Positions 35,098-42,813 of a DNA stretch of 64,000 nt are shown here, piece after piece; position 1 is the stretch's first letter, and each line of letters opens with the position of its first letter. The stretch is from Nocardia sp. NBC_00416 (GTDB lineage: Bacteria > Actinomycetota > Actinomycetes > Mycobacteriales > Mycobacteriaceae). The notes beneath the pieces were generated by a model. It saw only the letters and a list, made by a program, of their open reading frames with translations, did no database searches and was not told the DNA's origin. The stretch lies in assembly GCF_036032445.1 (NCBI RefSeq), contig NZ_CP107932.1, positions 1,490,501 to 1,554,500 of the forward strand, written 5' to 3'. The translations under genes and the position numbers were made by a program.

Positions 35098-35146
35098 CCA
35101 TGATCGTTCTCACCGATAACCGCCGTACCGATGTTCCCCGAGGCCG
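35098..35146 (-). repeat. Right terminal inverted repeat of the Tn3-family element
   Basis: The exact partner of 30488-30536 apart from two mismatches. The last 11 bases, CCCCGAGGCCG, are followed directly by the target duplication TATTC at 35147-35151. Confidence 0.93.
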
Positions 35147-35217
35147 TATTCGGCTACTTACAGCTGCACTGACCGGAGGTCGGTCTGGTCGAACAGGGAT
35201 GTGTGGTCGAAAGATGT

Positions 35218-35643
35218 TCACCGACGAGCGGTGTCGCCGCCCTCATCGAGATGGCCTGAGCCCAGCAGATAGCTGATGTCGCGATCGAAGGTGAGTTCAC
35301 GCAGGATCGTGGTCGGCTGCCCGTCCTTCATCCGCCAGATGAAGGTGTAGAGCACCGGGGCGCCGCCCTTGACTCGTCGCATCATGACTGCGGCCTGGTC
35401 GCCGAGGTCGGTGGTCGCCGGGAAGGTCACATCGTCGACGGACTCACCGATCTTCCGATCTTGCTCGCGCAGCGCCCGGAAGCGGGCCATGAACTGCTCC
35501 TTGGTCAAGGTAACCGTCTGCCCGGCCTGGTCGACCCGCACGTTCTGAAACTCGGGATCGTACAGCCGATCCAGCGCATCCACGTCCATGGCCAATCCGG
35601 CGTTCAGGTAGGTCCACATGCTGTCCACGAGTGCCTGATTCAC
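35218..35643 (-). CDS. SnoaL/NTF2-like small protein
   Basis: 141 residues with the NTF2/SnoaL cone-fold pattern: an N-terminal helix pair (VDSMWTYLNAGLAMDVDALDRLYDPEFQNVRVD), a central FMARFRALREQ helix and beta strands VMMRRVKGG and YTFIWRMKDGQPTTILRELTFD. Such proteins are small-molecule-binding cyclases, isomerases or hydrolases, or orphan ligand binders. The start is GTG 35643. It is divergent from the TetR gene at 35697, with two operator palindromes between, so it is probably the repressed target. Catalytic activity cannot be inferred. Confidence 0.78.
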   Translation of the reverse strand: MNQALVDSMWTYLNAGLAMDVDALDRLYDPEFQNVRVDQAGQTVTLTKEQFMARFRALREQDRKIGESVDDVTFPATTDLGDQAAVMMRRVKGGAPVLYTFIWRMKDGQPTTILRELTFDRDISYLLGSGHLDEGGDTARR

Positions 35644-35656
35644 GACAACACCTCTC

Positions 35657-35698
35657 TATAACGTTGTTATATTCTGCTGAAATATAACACGGTTATAT
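35657..35698. promoter_or_regulatory. Two TetR-type operators
   Basis: Operator 1 is TATAAC-GTT-GTTATA at 35657-35671. Operator 2 is ATATAAC-ACG-GTTATAT at 35682-35698. They share the half-site TATAAC with a 3-base spacer. The second overlaps the TetR start codon region. Confidence 0.8.
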
Positions 35699-36299
35699 GG
35701 TGGTGTCCGTGGATGCAGAGACGATCACCGGCCAGGGCCTGGCGCTGCTGAAGCAGCACGGATTGGCCGGTGTGACCTTCCGCAAGCTCACCGCCGACCT
35801 CCAGGTCAAGGCGCCGGCCATCTACTGGCGATTCAAGGACAAGCGCGAGTTGCTGGAAGCCATGGCCGAGGCGATGCTGCAACAGCAGTTCGGCGAGCTG
35901 TCGCCGATGCCGCCCGGCCTGGACTGGCGGCCGTGGCTGCGCGAGATGCTGCACTGCCTGCGCCGGGCCATGCTCGCTTACCCCGACGGCGCCCGGGTCG
36001 TGGCCGGCGCTCGGCCACCGAATACCCCCACGCTCGCCCGCATCCCCGAATACGGGTTGCGCGCACTGGAAGACAGCGGACTATCCCTGCCGCAGGCGGC
36101 CACCGTCATCTACACCGCTGTCCACTACACCTTCGGCCACGTCATCGAGGAACAGGACTCCGTCGACGCCCAGCCCACCGCGGAGTTCGCGCTGGCCTAC
36201 CCGACCGTGGCCCGCACCATGCACGAGGGCCGCCACGCCGGCCTGACCGCCACGGACATCTTCGACGCCGGTCTGTCCCTGATCATCGGGAATCAGTGA
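35697..36299 (+). CDS. TetR family repressor with TetR_C (tetracycline-repressor-like) domain
   Basis: 200 residues. The HTH VTFRKLTADLQVKAPAIYWRFKDKRELLEAMAEAM (about 27-61) is the pattern of the classic TetR subgroup (APALYWHxxxK). The C-terminal part (WLREMLHCLRRAMLAYPDGARVVAGARPP, AVHYTFGHVIEEQ) is TetR_C-like. ATG 35697 lies within the second operator; GTGs at 35700, 35703 or 35709 could be the real start. It is divergent from the SnoaL-like gene. The ligand is unknown; homology to TetR does not imply tetracycline. Confidence 0.86.
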   Translation: MVVSVDAETITGQGLALLKQHGLAGVTFRKLTADLQVKAPAIYWRFKDKRELLEAMAEAMLQQQFGELSPMPPGLDWRPWLREMLHCLRRAMLAYPDGARVVAGARPPNTPTLARIPEYGLRALEDSGLSLPQAATVIYTAVHYTFGHVIEEQDSVDAQPTAEFALAYPTVARTMHEGRHAGLTATDIFDAGLSLIIGNQ

Positions 36300-36469
36300 G
36301 TATGGCCTGCCGTACTCGATCAGGCTGGCGCCACTCGCCTCGACATCCGTCGGAGACTCACTGCAGACCCGAGTGGCCGCAGCCATGGCCGCGGCACCGT
36401 AGACGCGATTCGTATCGGCCTCGCCCCGTGGCCGGTGTGTCCCAGGGGCGCGTCACCGGCTCATGAGAA

Positions 36470-36507
36470 CGGGGTCCGGTGAACTGGTTCGAGTTCACCG
36501 GACCCCG
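36470..36507. terminator. 16-bp perfect stem, terminator of the Gln-rich gene
   Basis: CGGGGTCCGGTGAACT (36470-36485) pairs exactly with 36492-36507 around a six-base loop GGTTCG. It lies 33 bases after the stop of the minus-strand gene at 36541. Confidence 0.8.
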
Positions 36508-36540
36508 CGCCTGCGCCGCCGGGACGAGCCCGGCGGAATG

Positions 36541-37050
36541 CTAGCCCGTCTGCATCTGGCGGACCTGCTGGCGGACCTGGTGCAGCTGCAGTTCCCACTG
36601 CATGGCGCGGTCCTGCGACCGGCTGGACTGCTCCTCGGCCTGCTGGGCGAGCTGGGCGGCCTGATCGGCCTGGTCCTGCGCCGACTGGCACCGCTGGTTG
36701 GCCTGGTTGGCCTCGCTCTGGGCCTGCTGCGCCTGTCCCTGGGCGCGGTCGGCTTCGCTCTGAGCCTGCTGCGCCTGGTTCTGCGCCTGTTGTGCCTGCT
36801 GGCGGGCCTGTTGGGCCTGCTGGTTGGCCTGGTTGGCCGCATTCTGGGCGACCTGGGACTGGTGCTGGACCTGGCGGGCCTGCTGTTGCACCTGCCGAGC
36901 AAGGTTCTGCGCCTGCTGGGCGTACTGCCGAGCGCTCTGCGCTTCCTGCCGGATCTCATCCAGACCCAGCCGCAGCATCTCCAGGTTCTGGATATCCTGG
37001 CCGACGCCGTTGTTGCTGGTGCGGGTGGCAGTACTGGTGTCTTGCGCCAT
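36541..37050 (-). CDS. Gln/Ala-rich coiled-coil protein
   Basis: 169 residues, extraordinarily rich in Gln and Ala. After a 20-residue polar head the sequence is a nearly uninterrupted helix of AQQAQxQ heptad-like units (for example QAQQARQQAQQAQNQAQQ) from about residue 38 to 140, with one Cys near 124. No signal peptide or membrane segment. ATG 37050 is preceded by a GAAAGGAT-like ribosome site, and a strong terminator follows the stop, which supports a real gene despite its low complexity. It lies directly downstream of the recombinase on the same strand, with a 240-base gap. Function unknown; a scaffold or DNA/phase-separating protein is only a guess. Confidence 0.75.
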   Translation of the reverse strand: MAQDTSTATRTSNNGVGQDIQNLEMLRLGLDEIRQEAQSARQYAQQAQNLARQVQQQARQVQHQSQVAQNAANQANQQAQQARQQAQQAQNQAQQAQSEADRAQGQAQQAQSEANQANQRCQSAQDQADQAAQLAQQAEEQSSRSQDRAMQWELQLHQVRQQVRQMQTG

Positions 37051-37292
37051 CTGAGCATCCTTTCAAAGGGGGGGTTTGAAACGGACCTACTCGTGGAGCG
37101 CTCATATCCTCGCACAGGCCGATACCGCACCACCCGTCACGTTTTGAGAAACACGGGGGAAATATTTTCCGGCGGCGCTGCCGGTCGCGGTTATCGGCCG
37201 CGACCGGGGTGTGACGGCGTCCGATGCGGTGTCCGTGAGGTCGCCGGATGCCGGACCGAGATCGCACCGTCACCATGGAGCCTGTTCTGTGT

Positions 37293-38495
37293 TCACAGTC
37301 CGAGCTTGGTGACGGCGTTGTCGGCGAGCGGGTCCGCGGTGCGAATGTAGCGGTGCACTGTGCGGGGGTTGCTCCATCGTCCCTGGCGCATGATCTCGCG
37401 GTCGGCCGCGCCGCCGAGGGCGGCCTGGGTGGCGAATCCGGCGCGCAGGGAGTGGCCGGAGAACAGTGCGGGGTCGAGTCCGGCCCGGGCGGCGTAGCGT
37501 TTGACGATTTCGGCGACTGCCCGCCCGGACAGGGGTGTCGTGCCCAGTCCGCCGTGTCGGTTGATCGCGGGGAACAGGGCTCGGTCGGGGGCGAGGCGGG
37601 TGTCGAGGGCGTATCCGTGGCACCGGTGGATGTGGGGGTCGCCGGTGGGAAGGTCGGCGATCCAGTCGCGTACACGCCGCGGGTTTTCGGTGTGTGCGGC
37701 GAGTAGGCGCAGCCAGTCGGCGCAGGCGCAGATGGGGCAGGTGGGCGCCTGCCGGCCCCTGGGCAGCGCGACCTGTTGTTCGGTGATGCCGGTGGGGTCG
37801 GTTTTGGTGGTGGGCAGGTGGATCACCAGGAGGGGTTCGCCGGTGCCGTGGTCGGTGCCGAACTGGATATCGGCGATCCGCAGTCCGGCGAGTTCGCTGC
37901 GGCGCAGTGCTCCGGCGAATCCGAGTAGTAGCAGCAGGGTGTCGCGGCGGCGGGCGGGTTCGCCGGGCCATCCCGGTTCGGGGAGTCCGGCGAGGAGTTC
38001 GGTGAGGGTGTGCAGCAGGATGGGCCGTTTGCGGTCGGGGCGGGCGCGGCGGGTGCGGCGGATTCCGCGCAGGGTGAGGCGGACGACGTCGCTGCGGGTG
38101 GGTGCGGGTAATCCGTTGGCGGCGTGGACGGCGGCTATGGCGGCGGATTTGCGTTCGAGTGTGGCGGGTCCGTAGGCGTGGCGTCCGTCGGTGGTGCGGG
38201 CGTCGGCGGCCGCGGCGAGGTAGACGGCGATGTCGAGGGGGTCGGCGGGGAGGGCGCAGCGGCTTTCGGTGGCGCACCAGGCTGCCCAGGCGATCCAGTC
38301 GGTGCGGTAGGCGCGCAGGGTGTTCGGGGATTGGGAGGCGGTGAGGTAGCGGCCGAGCGCGGTGGATTGTTCGGTGTCGAAGCGTTCGCGGACCTGGCGC
38401 AGGGCGGCGGTGTCGACGAGAACGCTGGTGACTCCGCGGCGGAGTTCGGTGCGGACGGTGTCGGGCAGTGCGTGGTCGATGTCGAAGTCGGTCAA
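37293..38495 (-). CDS. Tyrosine recombinase / integrase
   Basis: 400 residues. The N-terminal SAM-like domain (ALGRYLTASQSPNTLRAYRTDWIAWAAWC) is at about 45-73. Catalytic motifs follow: GALRRSELAGLRIADI (first Arg), HSLRAGFATQAALGG (HxxR), GRWSNPRTVHRYIR (His/Trp region and the Tyr nucleophile). The start is TTG 38495 with GAGGGG upstream; no ATG fits. There is a CPICAC cysteine cluster (about 255-260) between the motifs. No tRNA or flanking att repeats are seen, so it may act on a local site. The lox-like repeat at 38593 lies 98 bases upstream of its start. Confidence 0.9.
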   Translation of the reverse strand: MTDFDIDHALPDTVRTELRRGVTSVLVDTAALRQVRERFDTEQSTALGRYLTASQSPNTLRAYRTDWIAWAAWCATESRCALPADPLDIAVYLAAAADARTTDGRHAYGPATLERKSAAIAAVHAANGLPAPTRSDVVRLTLRGIRRTRRARPDRKRPILLHTLTELLAGLPEPGWPGEPARRRDTLLLLLGFAGALRRSELAGLRIADIQFGTDHGTGEPLLVIHLPTTKTDPTGITEQQVALPRGRQAPTCPICACADWLRLLAAHTENPRRVRDWIADLPTGDPHIHRCHGYALDTRLAPDRALFPAINRHGGLGTTPLSGRAVAEIVKRYAARAGLDPALFSGHSLRAGFATQAALGGAADREIMRQGRWSNPRTVHRYIRTADPLADNAVTKLGL

Positions 38496-38592
38496 CGGGG
38501 CCCCTCGGCAATTAAGTAGCGGAATACGTTTGGTTGGCGCAAACGAAACGAAATGTATTGAAAACGAAGCGGTCTTCTCGAACCCTACCGCC

Positions 38593-38627
38593 CTAACCTC
38601 CGATAATGTTCACTTATCGGAGGTTAG
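38593..38627. repeat. 14-7-14 perfect inverted repeat, lox/FRT-like geometry
   Basis: CTAACCTCCGATAA (38593-38606) and its exact complement (38614-38627) flank a 7-base asymmetric spacer TGTTCAC. This is the arm-and-overlap geometry of tyrosine-recombinase crossover sites. It lies between the divergent recombinase and zinc-knuckle genes. A regulatory operator is the alternative. Confidence 0.7.
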
Positions 38628-38674
38628 GAACCAGGCGTCTCCGTCGAAGCAATTCGGGCCCAATTGGCATTCCG

Positions 38675-38705
38675 TTACGTTTAAATACGTAGAACGCCAA
38701 CGTAA
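38675..38705. promoter_or_regulatory. TTACGTT/AACGTAA inverted repeat before the coiled-coil gene
   Basis: TTACGTT (38675-38681) and AACGTAA (38699-38705) are exact complements 17 bases apart, ending 18 bases before GTG 38724. A/T content is high here, so promoter and operator are likely. Confidence 0.5.
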
Positions 38706-38723
38706 TAACGCTACGATTCATCG

Positions 38724-39866
38724 GTGCCCACAGTCTGCAACTACCCCGGCTGCACCCGCCCGCTCGCTCGCCCTACGGGTCCCGGCCGCCCCTCCGAATA
38801 CTGCGACCTCCCGGACCACACTCGATGGCGCGCATGGCGTGAACGGCAACGCCTGCAACAGGAGTCCATCACCCCCGCTGAGAACGTCACTGTGACGACC
38901 CAGGGTCCGGTGACCACCGCCCGGCTGCGGGCCGACGAGCTGCTCACCCAGTTCCGCACTCTCGCCGACCAGCTCGGCACCACCCTCAACGCCGCGGTCA
39001 CCGAGATGTCCACTCTCGCCGACCCATCGGCGGCGGAAGCGCAGGTGCAAGCCGTGCAGGCCGATGCGTCGCGCCGGATCGCCGAAGCCGAGATGGCGGC
39101 CGCCGCGGCCGAAGGGTCACGCCGTGAAGCGCACGAGGCCCGAACCCTGGCGGAGGAAGCTGCCGAGGACGCCGCGCATACCGCCGAGACCGCGGAAGCG
39201 AATATCGCCGAAGCCCGTTCACACACAGCCGCGGCGAGGCGTGACCGCGACGAGGCGCTACGCGAGATCGAAAACGTCACCACCCAGGCCGCCGAGGACG
39301 TCTTCGCCGCCCGCACCGCAGCGGAGGAAGAGATCCGGGCCGCCCGTAGCGCGGCCGAGGCCGAGCGAGAACACCTCGAAGAGCGCTGCGCGCAGGAGGT
39401 GGCGCGGGCCCAGCGTGACGCCGCGGCCGAGGTCGAGCGAATGCGGCGCGAGTTCACCCAGCGTGAATCCGCCGCTGTCGCCGAACGAGACCTGGCGATA
39501 CAGCGAGCCGCCGATATCGAACGTGCTCTCGAACGTGCGGAGCAGTCCGCCGCCGAACGCGCGCAGACGGCGCAGGAGATGCGCACGGAACTGCAGCGGT
39601 TACGCGCCGAGGCCGACTCGTTCCGTAGCGAACTCGCCGAATCCCGGCGTGGCGCGGCGGCGGACCTTTCCGCGGTCCGCGCCGAGGCCGGGACCCGGTT
39701 GGACAAAGCCCGGGAGGAGGCCGCGCAACGGATCGATGCGCTCGAACACGCCCGCGCTCAGACACTGGCCCGCGCCGAACGCGCGGAACGTCAACTCGAT
39801 GATCTGCTCGCCGATCGACGGCCCCGGGCGGCGCATACGCCGGTCGCCGCCGGCGACGCGAGCTGA
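38724..39866 (+). CDS. Zinc-knuckle plus long coiled-coil protein (KfrA-like architecture)
   Basis: 380 residues. The N-terminus has C5-x4-C10-x16-C27-x4-H32 (VCNYPGC ... YCDLPDH), a probable CCCH zinc site next to a basic helix WRAWRERQRLQQE. From about residue 60 to 365 it is an Ala/Glu/Arg-rich coiled coil without transmembrane segments. This arrangement resembles KfrA-type DNA-binding filament proteins in outline only. GTG 38724 begins directly at the zinc motif. It is divergent from the tyrosine recombinase, with the lox-like site between them, so a joint role in recombination or DNA organisation is plausible. No close family is recognised. Confidence 0.75.
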   Translation: MPTVCNYPGCTRPLARPTGPGRPSEYCDLPDHTRWRAWRERQRLQQESITPAENVTVTTQGPVTTARLRADELLTQFRTLADQLGTTLNAAVTEMSTLADPSAAEAQVQAVQADASRRIAEAEMAAAAAEGSRREAHEARTLAEEAAEDAAHTAETAEANIAEARSHTAAARRDRDEALREIENVTTQAAEDVFAARTAAEEEIRAARSAAEAEREHLEERCAQEVARAQRDAAAEVERMRREFTQRESAAVAERDLAIQRAADIERALERAEQSAAERAQTAQEMRTELQRLRAEADSFRSELAESRRGAAADLSAVRAEAGTRLDKAREEAAQRIDALEHARAQTLARAERAERQLDDLLADRRPRAAHTPVAAGDAS

Positions 39867-39884
39867 CGGGGCAGAATCTCCACT

Positions 39885-40514
39885 ATGGCTGTCATCCACC
39901 GCACGACTTTGGATCCGTCGAAAATGGAACTGCTGGCCCGCTGGCTACCGAGCCGACCGTGGTATTCCGGCCCCGGTAGGGCGGAGGACCTGCGCCGGGT
40001 GGGCGGGTTCCGCCTCGATGACCCGGCGGGCGCGGTGGGAATCGAGCTGTTGGCGGTATTCGATACCGGCAGCGCCGAGCCGATGACCTACTTCGTGCCG
40101 CTCGGTTACCGGGAGGGCGAACTGGCGAACGCCGCCGACGGGCTGCTCGGTACCGCCGAGCACGGGGTGTTGGGAACACGCTGGATCTATGACGGCAGCC
40201 GTGACCCGGTGGTCGTCGACCGGATGGTGGCGCTGCTGGCCGGCGGTGCCACACCGCAGCACGGCACCGACAGCGACACCCCCGATACGACCGTTCTCGT
40301 AGCCGCCGCCGATCTGCCCGCGGGTGGGTCGGCGGCGGTGTCGGCGGCGGAGAACCCGGTGGGCACCGATATCACCGTCGCCGACGGGATGCTGCGGGTG
40401 CACCGGGTGCTGGGCCGCGGGGAACCGGTGTTGCGGACCGGTCAGGTTCTGCTGCCCTGGACCGCTCCCGATGGCGCCACAGTACGCAGTGTGGTCCTCT
40501 CGGAGCTGCGATAG
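39885..40514 (+). CDS. Maltokinase N-terminal cap-like / CG0192-related protein
   Basis: 209 residues. The pattern ELLARWLPSRPWYSG ... GIELLAVFDTG..MTYFVPLGYREGEL and LLGTAEHGVLGTRWIYDGSRDPVV resembles the N-cap domain found on actinobacterial maltokinases, where it occurs as a stand-alone CG0192-family protein. No kinase catalytic motif is present, so it is not a kinase by itself. It starts 18 bases after the coiled-coil gene, suggesting an operon, although the functional link is obscure. A strong terminator follows. Confidence 0.6.
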   Translation: MAVIHRTTLDPSKMELLARWLPSRPWYSGPGRAEDLRRVGGFRLDDPAGAVGIELLAVFDTGSAEPMTYFVPLGYREGELANAADGLLGTAEHGVLGTRWIYDGSRDPVVVDRMVALLAGGATPQHGTDSDTPDTTVLVAAADLPAGGSAAVSAAENPVGTDITVADGMLRVHRVLGRGEPVLRTGQVLLPWTAPDGATVRSVVLSELR

Positions 40515-40537
40515 GGTTCCCCCGCCCCTGAACGCGT

Positions 40538-40576
40538 TTGGTGGTGTCCCGCCGGTGACCGGCGGGACACCACCAA
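40538..40576. terminator. 18-bp perfect stem, bidirectional terminator
   Basis: TTGGTGGTGTCCCGCCGG (40538-40555) and its exact complement (40559-40576) surround TGA. It sits between the convergent genes ending at 40514 and 40590. Confidence 0.88.
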
Positions 40577-40589
40577 GCGATTCCTGTGA

Positions 40590-41270
40590 TTACTTCACGT
40601 ACACGGTGTCGTAGAACTGCAGCGCCGCCGCGATCCCGACCGGGACGCCGATGAGCACAACGCCCGCGGCGACACCCAGGGTGACACCCACGGCCGCGCC
40701 GGTGATGCACAGACCGATCGGGCCGGCGAGGAAGGTCGGGACGACCAGCGGCAGCCCGATGACCGCGCCGGCGACACAGCCGAGTGCGCCGCCGATGAGG
40801 CTGCCCAGCAGCGTGCCAATACCGGTGGCCAGACCGAATTGGGTGGCCGCGGTGCTCAGGGCGCTGTCGAAATCTTCCGCCGCCACCGGTGCGAGCATGG
40901 CGGCGGGGCGGGCCAGAGCAGGATCGGTGCTGGGGGTGAAGGTCGCGGTGTTGCCGTCGACCTGCGCGGCGATCGGCCATTCCTTTCCGTCTTTGAGGTA
41001 GGTGAGCGGAAGCCCGGAGACGAGGCGGCCCTGGTCGTCGAGTACCTGGAACTGGTTGCCCTGCACGGTCAGCGACCCGGCGTCGGTGCGGAGTACGACC
41101 GAGCCGTCGACGATGCTGGCGGTGTAGTGGATACCGGGCAGGATGTCGGTCTGCAGGGTGGAGCCGTTGTCGGGCGCGGTCGGAACCGGCGCGGCGTAGG
41201 CGGTGGCGCTCGTGGCGCCGAGTGCGGCGACGGCGAGCAGGGAAGCGGCGATGTACCGGCGTGTTTGCAT
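40590..41270 (-). CDS. Secreted or surface protein with C-terminal Gly/Ala hydrophobic region
   Basis: 226 residues. A signal peptide MQTRRYIAASLLAVAALG... ends near AYA-AP (about residue 27). The mature part has beta-rich repeats (SIVDGSVVLRTDAGSLTVQG) and then a long Gly/Ala/Val-rich hydrophobic stretch (GIGTLLGSLIGGALGCVAGA, LAGPIGLCITGAAVGVTLGV) with two cysteines and glycine-zipper spacing, from about 148 to 215. Similar small secreted proteins are common in Nocardia, but I know no function. ATG 41270 starts the signal peptide. Confidence 0.75.
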   Translation of the reverse strand: MQTRRYIAASLLAVAALGATSATAYAAPVPTAPDNGSTLQTDILPGIHYTASIVDGSVVLRTDAGSLTVQGNQFQVLDDQGRLVSGLPLTYLKDGKEWPIAAQVDGNTATFTPSTDPALARPAAMLAPVAAEDFDSALSTAATQFGLATGIGTLLGSLIGGALGCVAGAVIGLPLVVPTFLAGPIGLCITGAAVGVTLGVAAGVVLIGVPVGIAAALQFYDTVYVK

Positions 41271-41482
41271 GTGTCTACAGCCTTTGTCTTGCACAGCGAA
41301 TGGACGTCGAGTCACACCTGCACAATCCTCATCCAGGGTGTACTCGCTGGTCCGTACCGGCATACGCACCTGCCAGTTGATGGTCGGCGTGTTGTGTTGC
41401 CCGTGGTTACCCGCTGTGTTCCCATCGCGTTAACGTGTTAGCGAATTGTTGTGTGCCCGTTAACTTTGCGCTGCGCCGGTGA

Positions 41483-42700
41483 TCACATCCGCAGGGGCAG
41501 ACCGGCTTCGATGCGGGCGACTCGGTCGGCGTGGACGATATGGGCGCGTTCGAGCAGCGCGATGAGTCCGGTTTCGCCCTCGCGGATGCGGCGGGTGTAT
41601 TTGCGCGGGAGCCGCGCGATCGTGCCCTCTTCGCCGATCATCTCGGCGTAGGTGCGTTCCCGCAGCGCCTGGTCGGCTTCGTAGCCGAGGTCGAGGTAGC
41701 GGGTGGCGTGCCGGCGGGCGTTGGACACCGCGGTCTGGGCGCGGCCGGCGGGACTGAGCAGGGATACCGCGACGGTCGCCAGCAGCACGACGACGATCAC
41801 CGCCAGGGAGGCGCCGGTGGAGATTTCGGTGACCGGCACCGGGTCGCCGTGGTTGATGAACGGCACATTGTTCTCGTGCAGTGCCTGCAGCACCAGTTTG
41901 ACCCCGATGAAGGCGAGGATCGCGGCCAGGCCGTAACCGAGGTAGATGAGCCGGTCCAGGAGTCCTTCGAGGAGGAAGAACAGCTGGCGTAGACCGAGCA
42001 GCGAGAACGCGGTCGCGGTGAAGACGATGAAGACGTTCTGGGTGAGGCCGAAAATGGCGGGTATCGAGTCGAGGGCGAACAGGACGTCGGTACCGCCGAT
42101 GGCGACCATGGCCAGCAGCATCGGTGTCATCCGGCGGCGGCCGTCGATCATGGTGAACAATTTGTCGCCGTCGTAGTTGTCGCTGGTGCGCAGGAATCGG
42201 CGGGCCAGCCGGAGCACGATGTTGTCGCCGGCGTGGCTGTCCTCGCTCTCCGGTTTCAGCATGTTCCCGGCGGTGATCAGCAGTGCCGCGCCGAACACGT
42301 AGAACACCCAGGAGAACTGGTTGATGAGGGTGGCGCCGACGAATATGAAGCCGGTACGCACCACCAGCGAGAACACGATGCCGACGAGCAGAACTTTCTG
42401 CTGGGCGGCGCTGGGCACCCGGAAGGTGGTCATGAGGATGAGGAAGACGAACAGGTTGTCCACCGACAGTGCTTTCTCGGTGATGTATCCGGCGAAGTAT
42501 TCGACCCCCATGGTGGTTCCGCCGAACCCCCAGACGGCGAATCCGAACGCGACCGCGACACCGATATAGGCGGCCGACCAGACCGCCGCCTCGGTGAGCG
42601 AGGGTGTGTGTGCGGTGCGGACATGGAAGAAGAAGTCGAACAGCAGCAGGGCCACGATCAATGCGAGCGCACACACCCATGCCAGCGCGGGAACGGACAC
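41483..42700 (-). CDS. TerC family integral membrane protein
   Basis: 405 residues with about nine membrane helices. TerC motifs are clear: ITEKALSVDNLFVFLILMTTFRVP, GIVFSLVVRTGFIFVGATLI, and AIGGTDVLFALDSIPAIFGLTQNVFIVFTATAFSLLGLRQLFFLL, with conserved Asp residues in the membrane. The family is tied to tellurite resistance and to metal (manganese) export or protein metalation at the membrane. The GTG at 42700 has AGGAGG just upstream. A C-terminal cytoplasmic tail of ~80 residues (LRERTYAEMIGEEGTIARLP) is longer than in short TerC proteins, as in other actinobacterial members. Confidence 0.88.
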   Translation of the reverse strand: MSVPALAWVCALALIVALLLFDFFFHVRTAHTPSLTEAAVWSAAYIGVAVAFGFAVWGFGGTTMGVEYFAGYITEKALSVDNLFVFLILMTTFRVPSAAQQKVLLVGIVFSLVVRTGFIFVGATLINQFSWVFYVFGAALLITAGNMLKPESEDSHAGDNIVLRLARRFLRTSDNYDGDKLFTMIDGRRRMTPMLLAMVAIGGTDVLFALDSIPAIFGLTQNVFIVFTATAFSLLGLRQLFFLLEGLLDRLIYLGYGLAAILAFIGVKLVLQALHENNVPFINHGDPVPVTEISTGASLAVIVVVLLATVAVSLLSPAGRAQTAVSNARRHATRYLDLGYEADQALRERTYAEMIGEEGTIARLPRKYTRRIREGETGLIALLERAHIVHADRVARIEAGLPLRM

Positions 42701-42813
42701 GACGAGCCTCCTGACTGGTGCGCGTGTGAGGGGGTCGGGGCGACTGTAGCCCGGGACCGGCTCGCGGCAGCGGGTTTGCGCAGGTGGTGTCGGACGGTAG
42801 CGGTGTGGCCGGG

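Larger units (their letters stand above)
30488..35146. mobile_element. Tn3-family transposon with quinone-oxidoreductase/HxlR cargo
   Basis: Both ends are present: 49-bp terminal inverted repeats (two mismatches) at 30488-30536 and 35098-35146. They are flanked by the 5-bp direct repeat TATTC at 30483-30487 and 35147-35151, the target duplication size of the Tn3 family. Inside are a chimeric serine resolvase, a possible res site, a quinone oxidoreductase, an HxlR regulator, and a Tn3 transposase that carries an in-frame stop and seems to lack part of its N-terminal half. The element is complete in its ends but probably immobile by itself. It could still be moved by a related transposase supplied elsewhere. 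Confidence 0.92.

Noticed and set aside
30570-35146. Reading the transposon region as an integrated phage or ICE
   Set aside because: Only resolvase, transposase, TIRs, target duplication and two cargo genes are present; no phage structural, replication or conjugation genes.
36463-37350. Leucine-rich plus-strand frame resembling a membrane protein opposite the Gln-rich gene
   Set aside because: CTG/CTGG repeats are simply the complement of CAG/GCC-rich codons; the minus strand has start, ribosome site and terminator in proper order.
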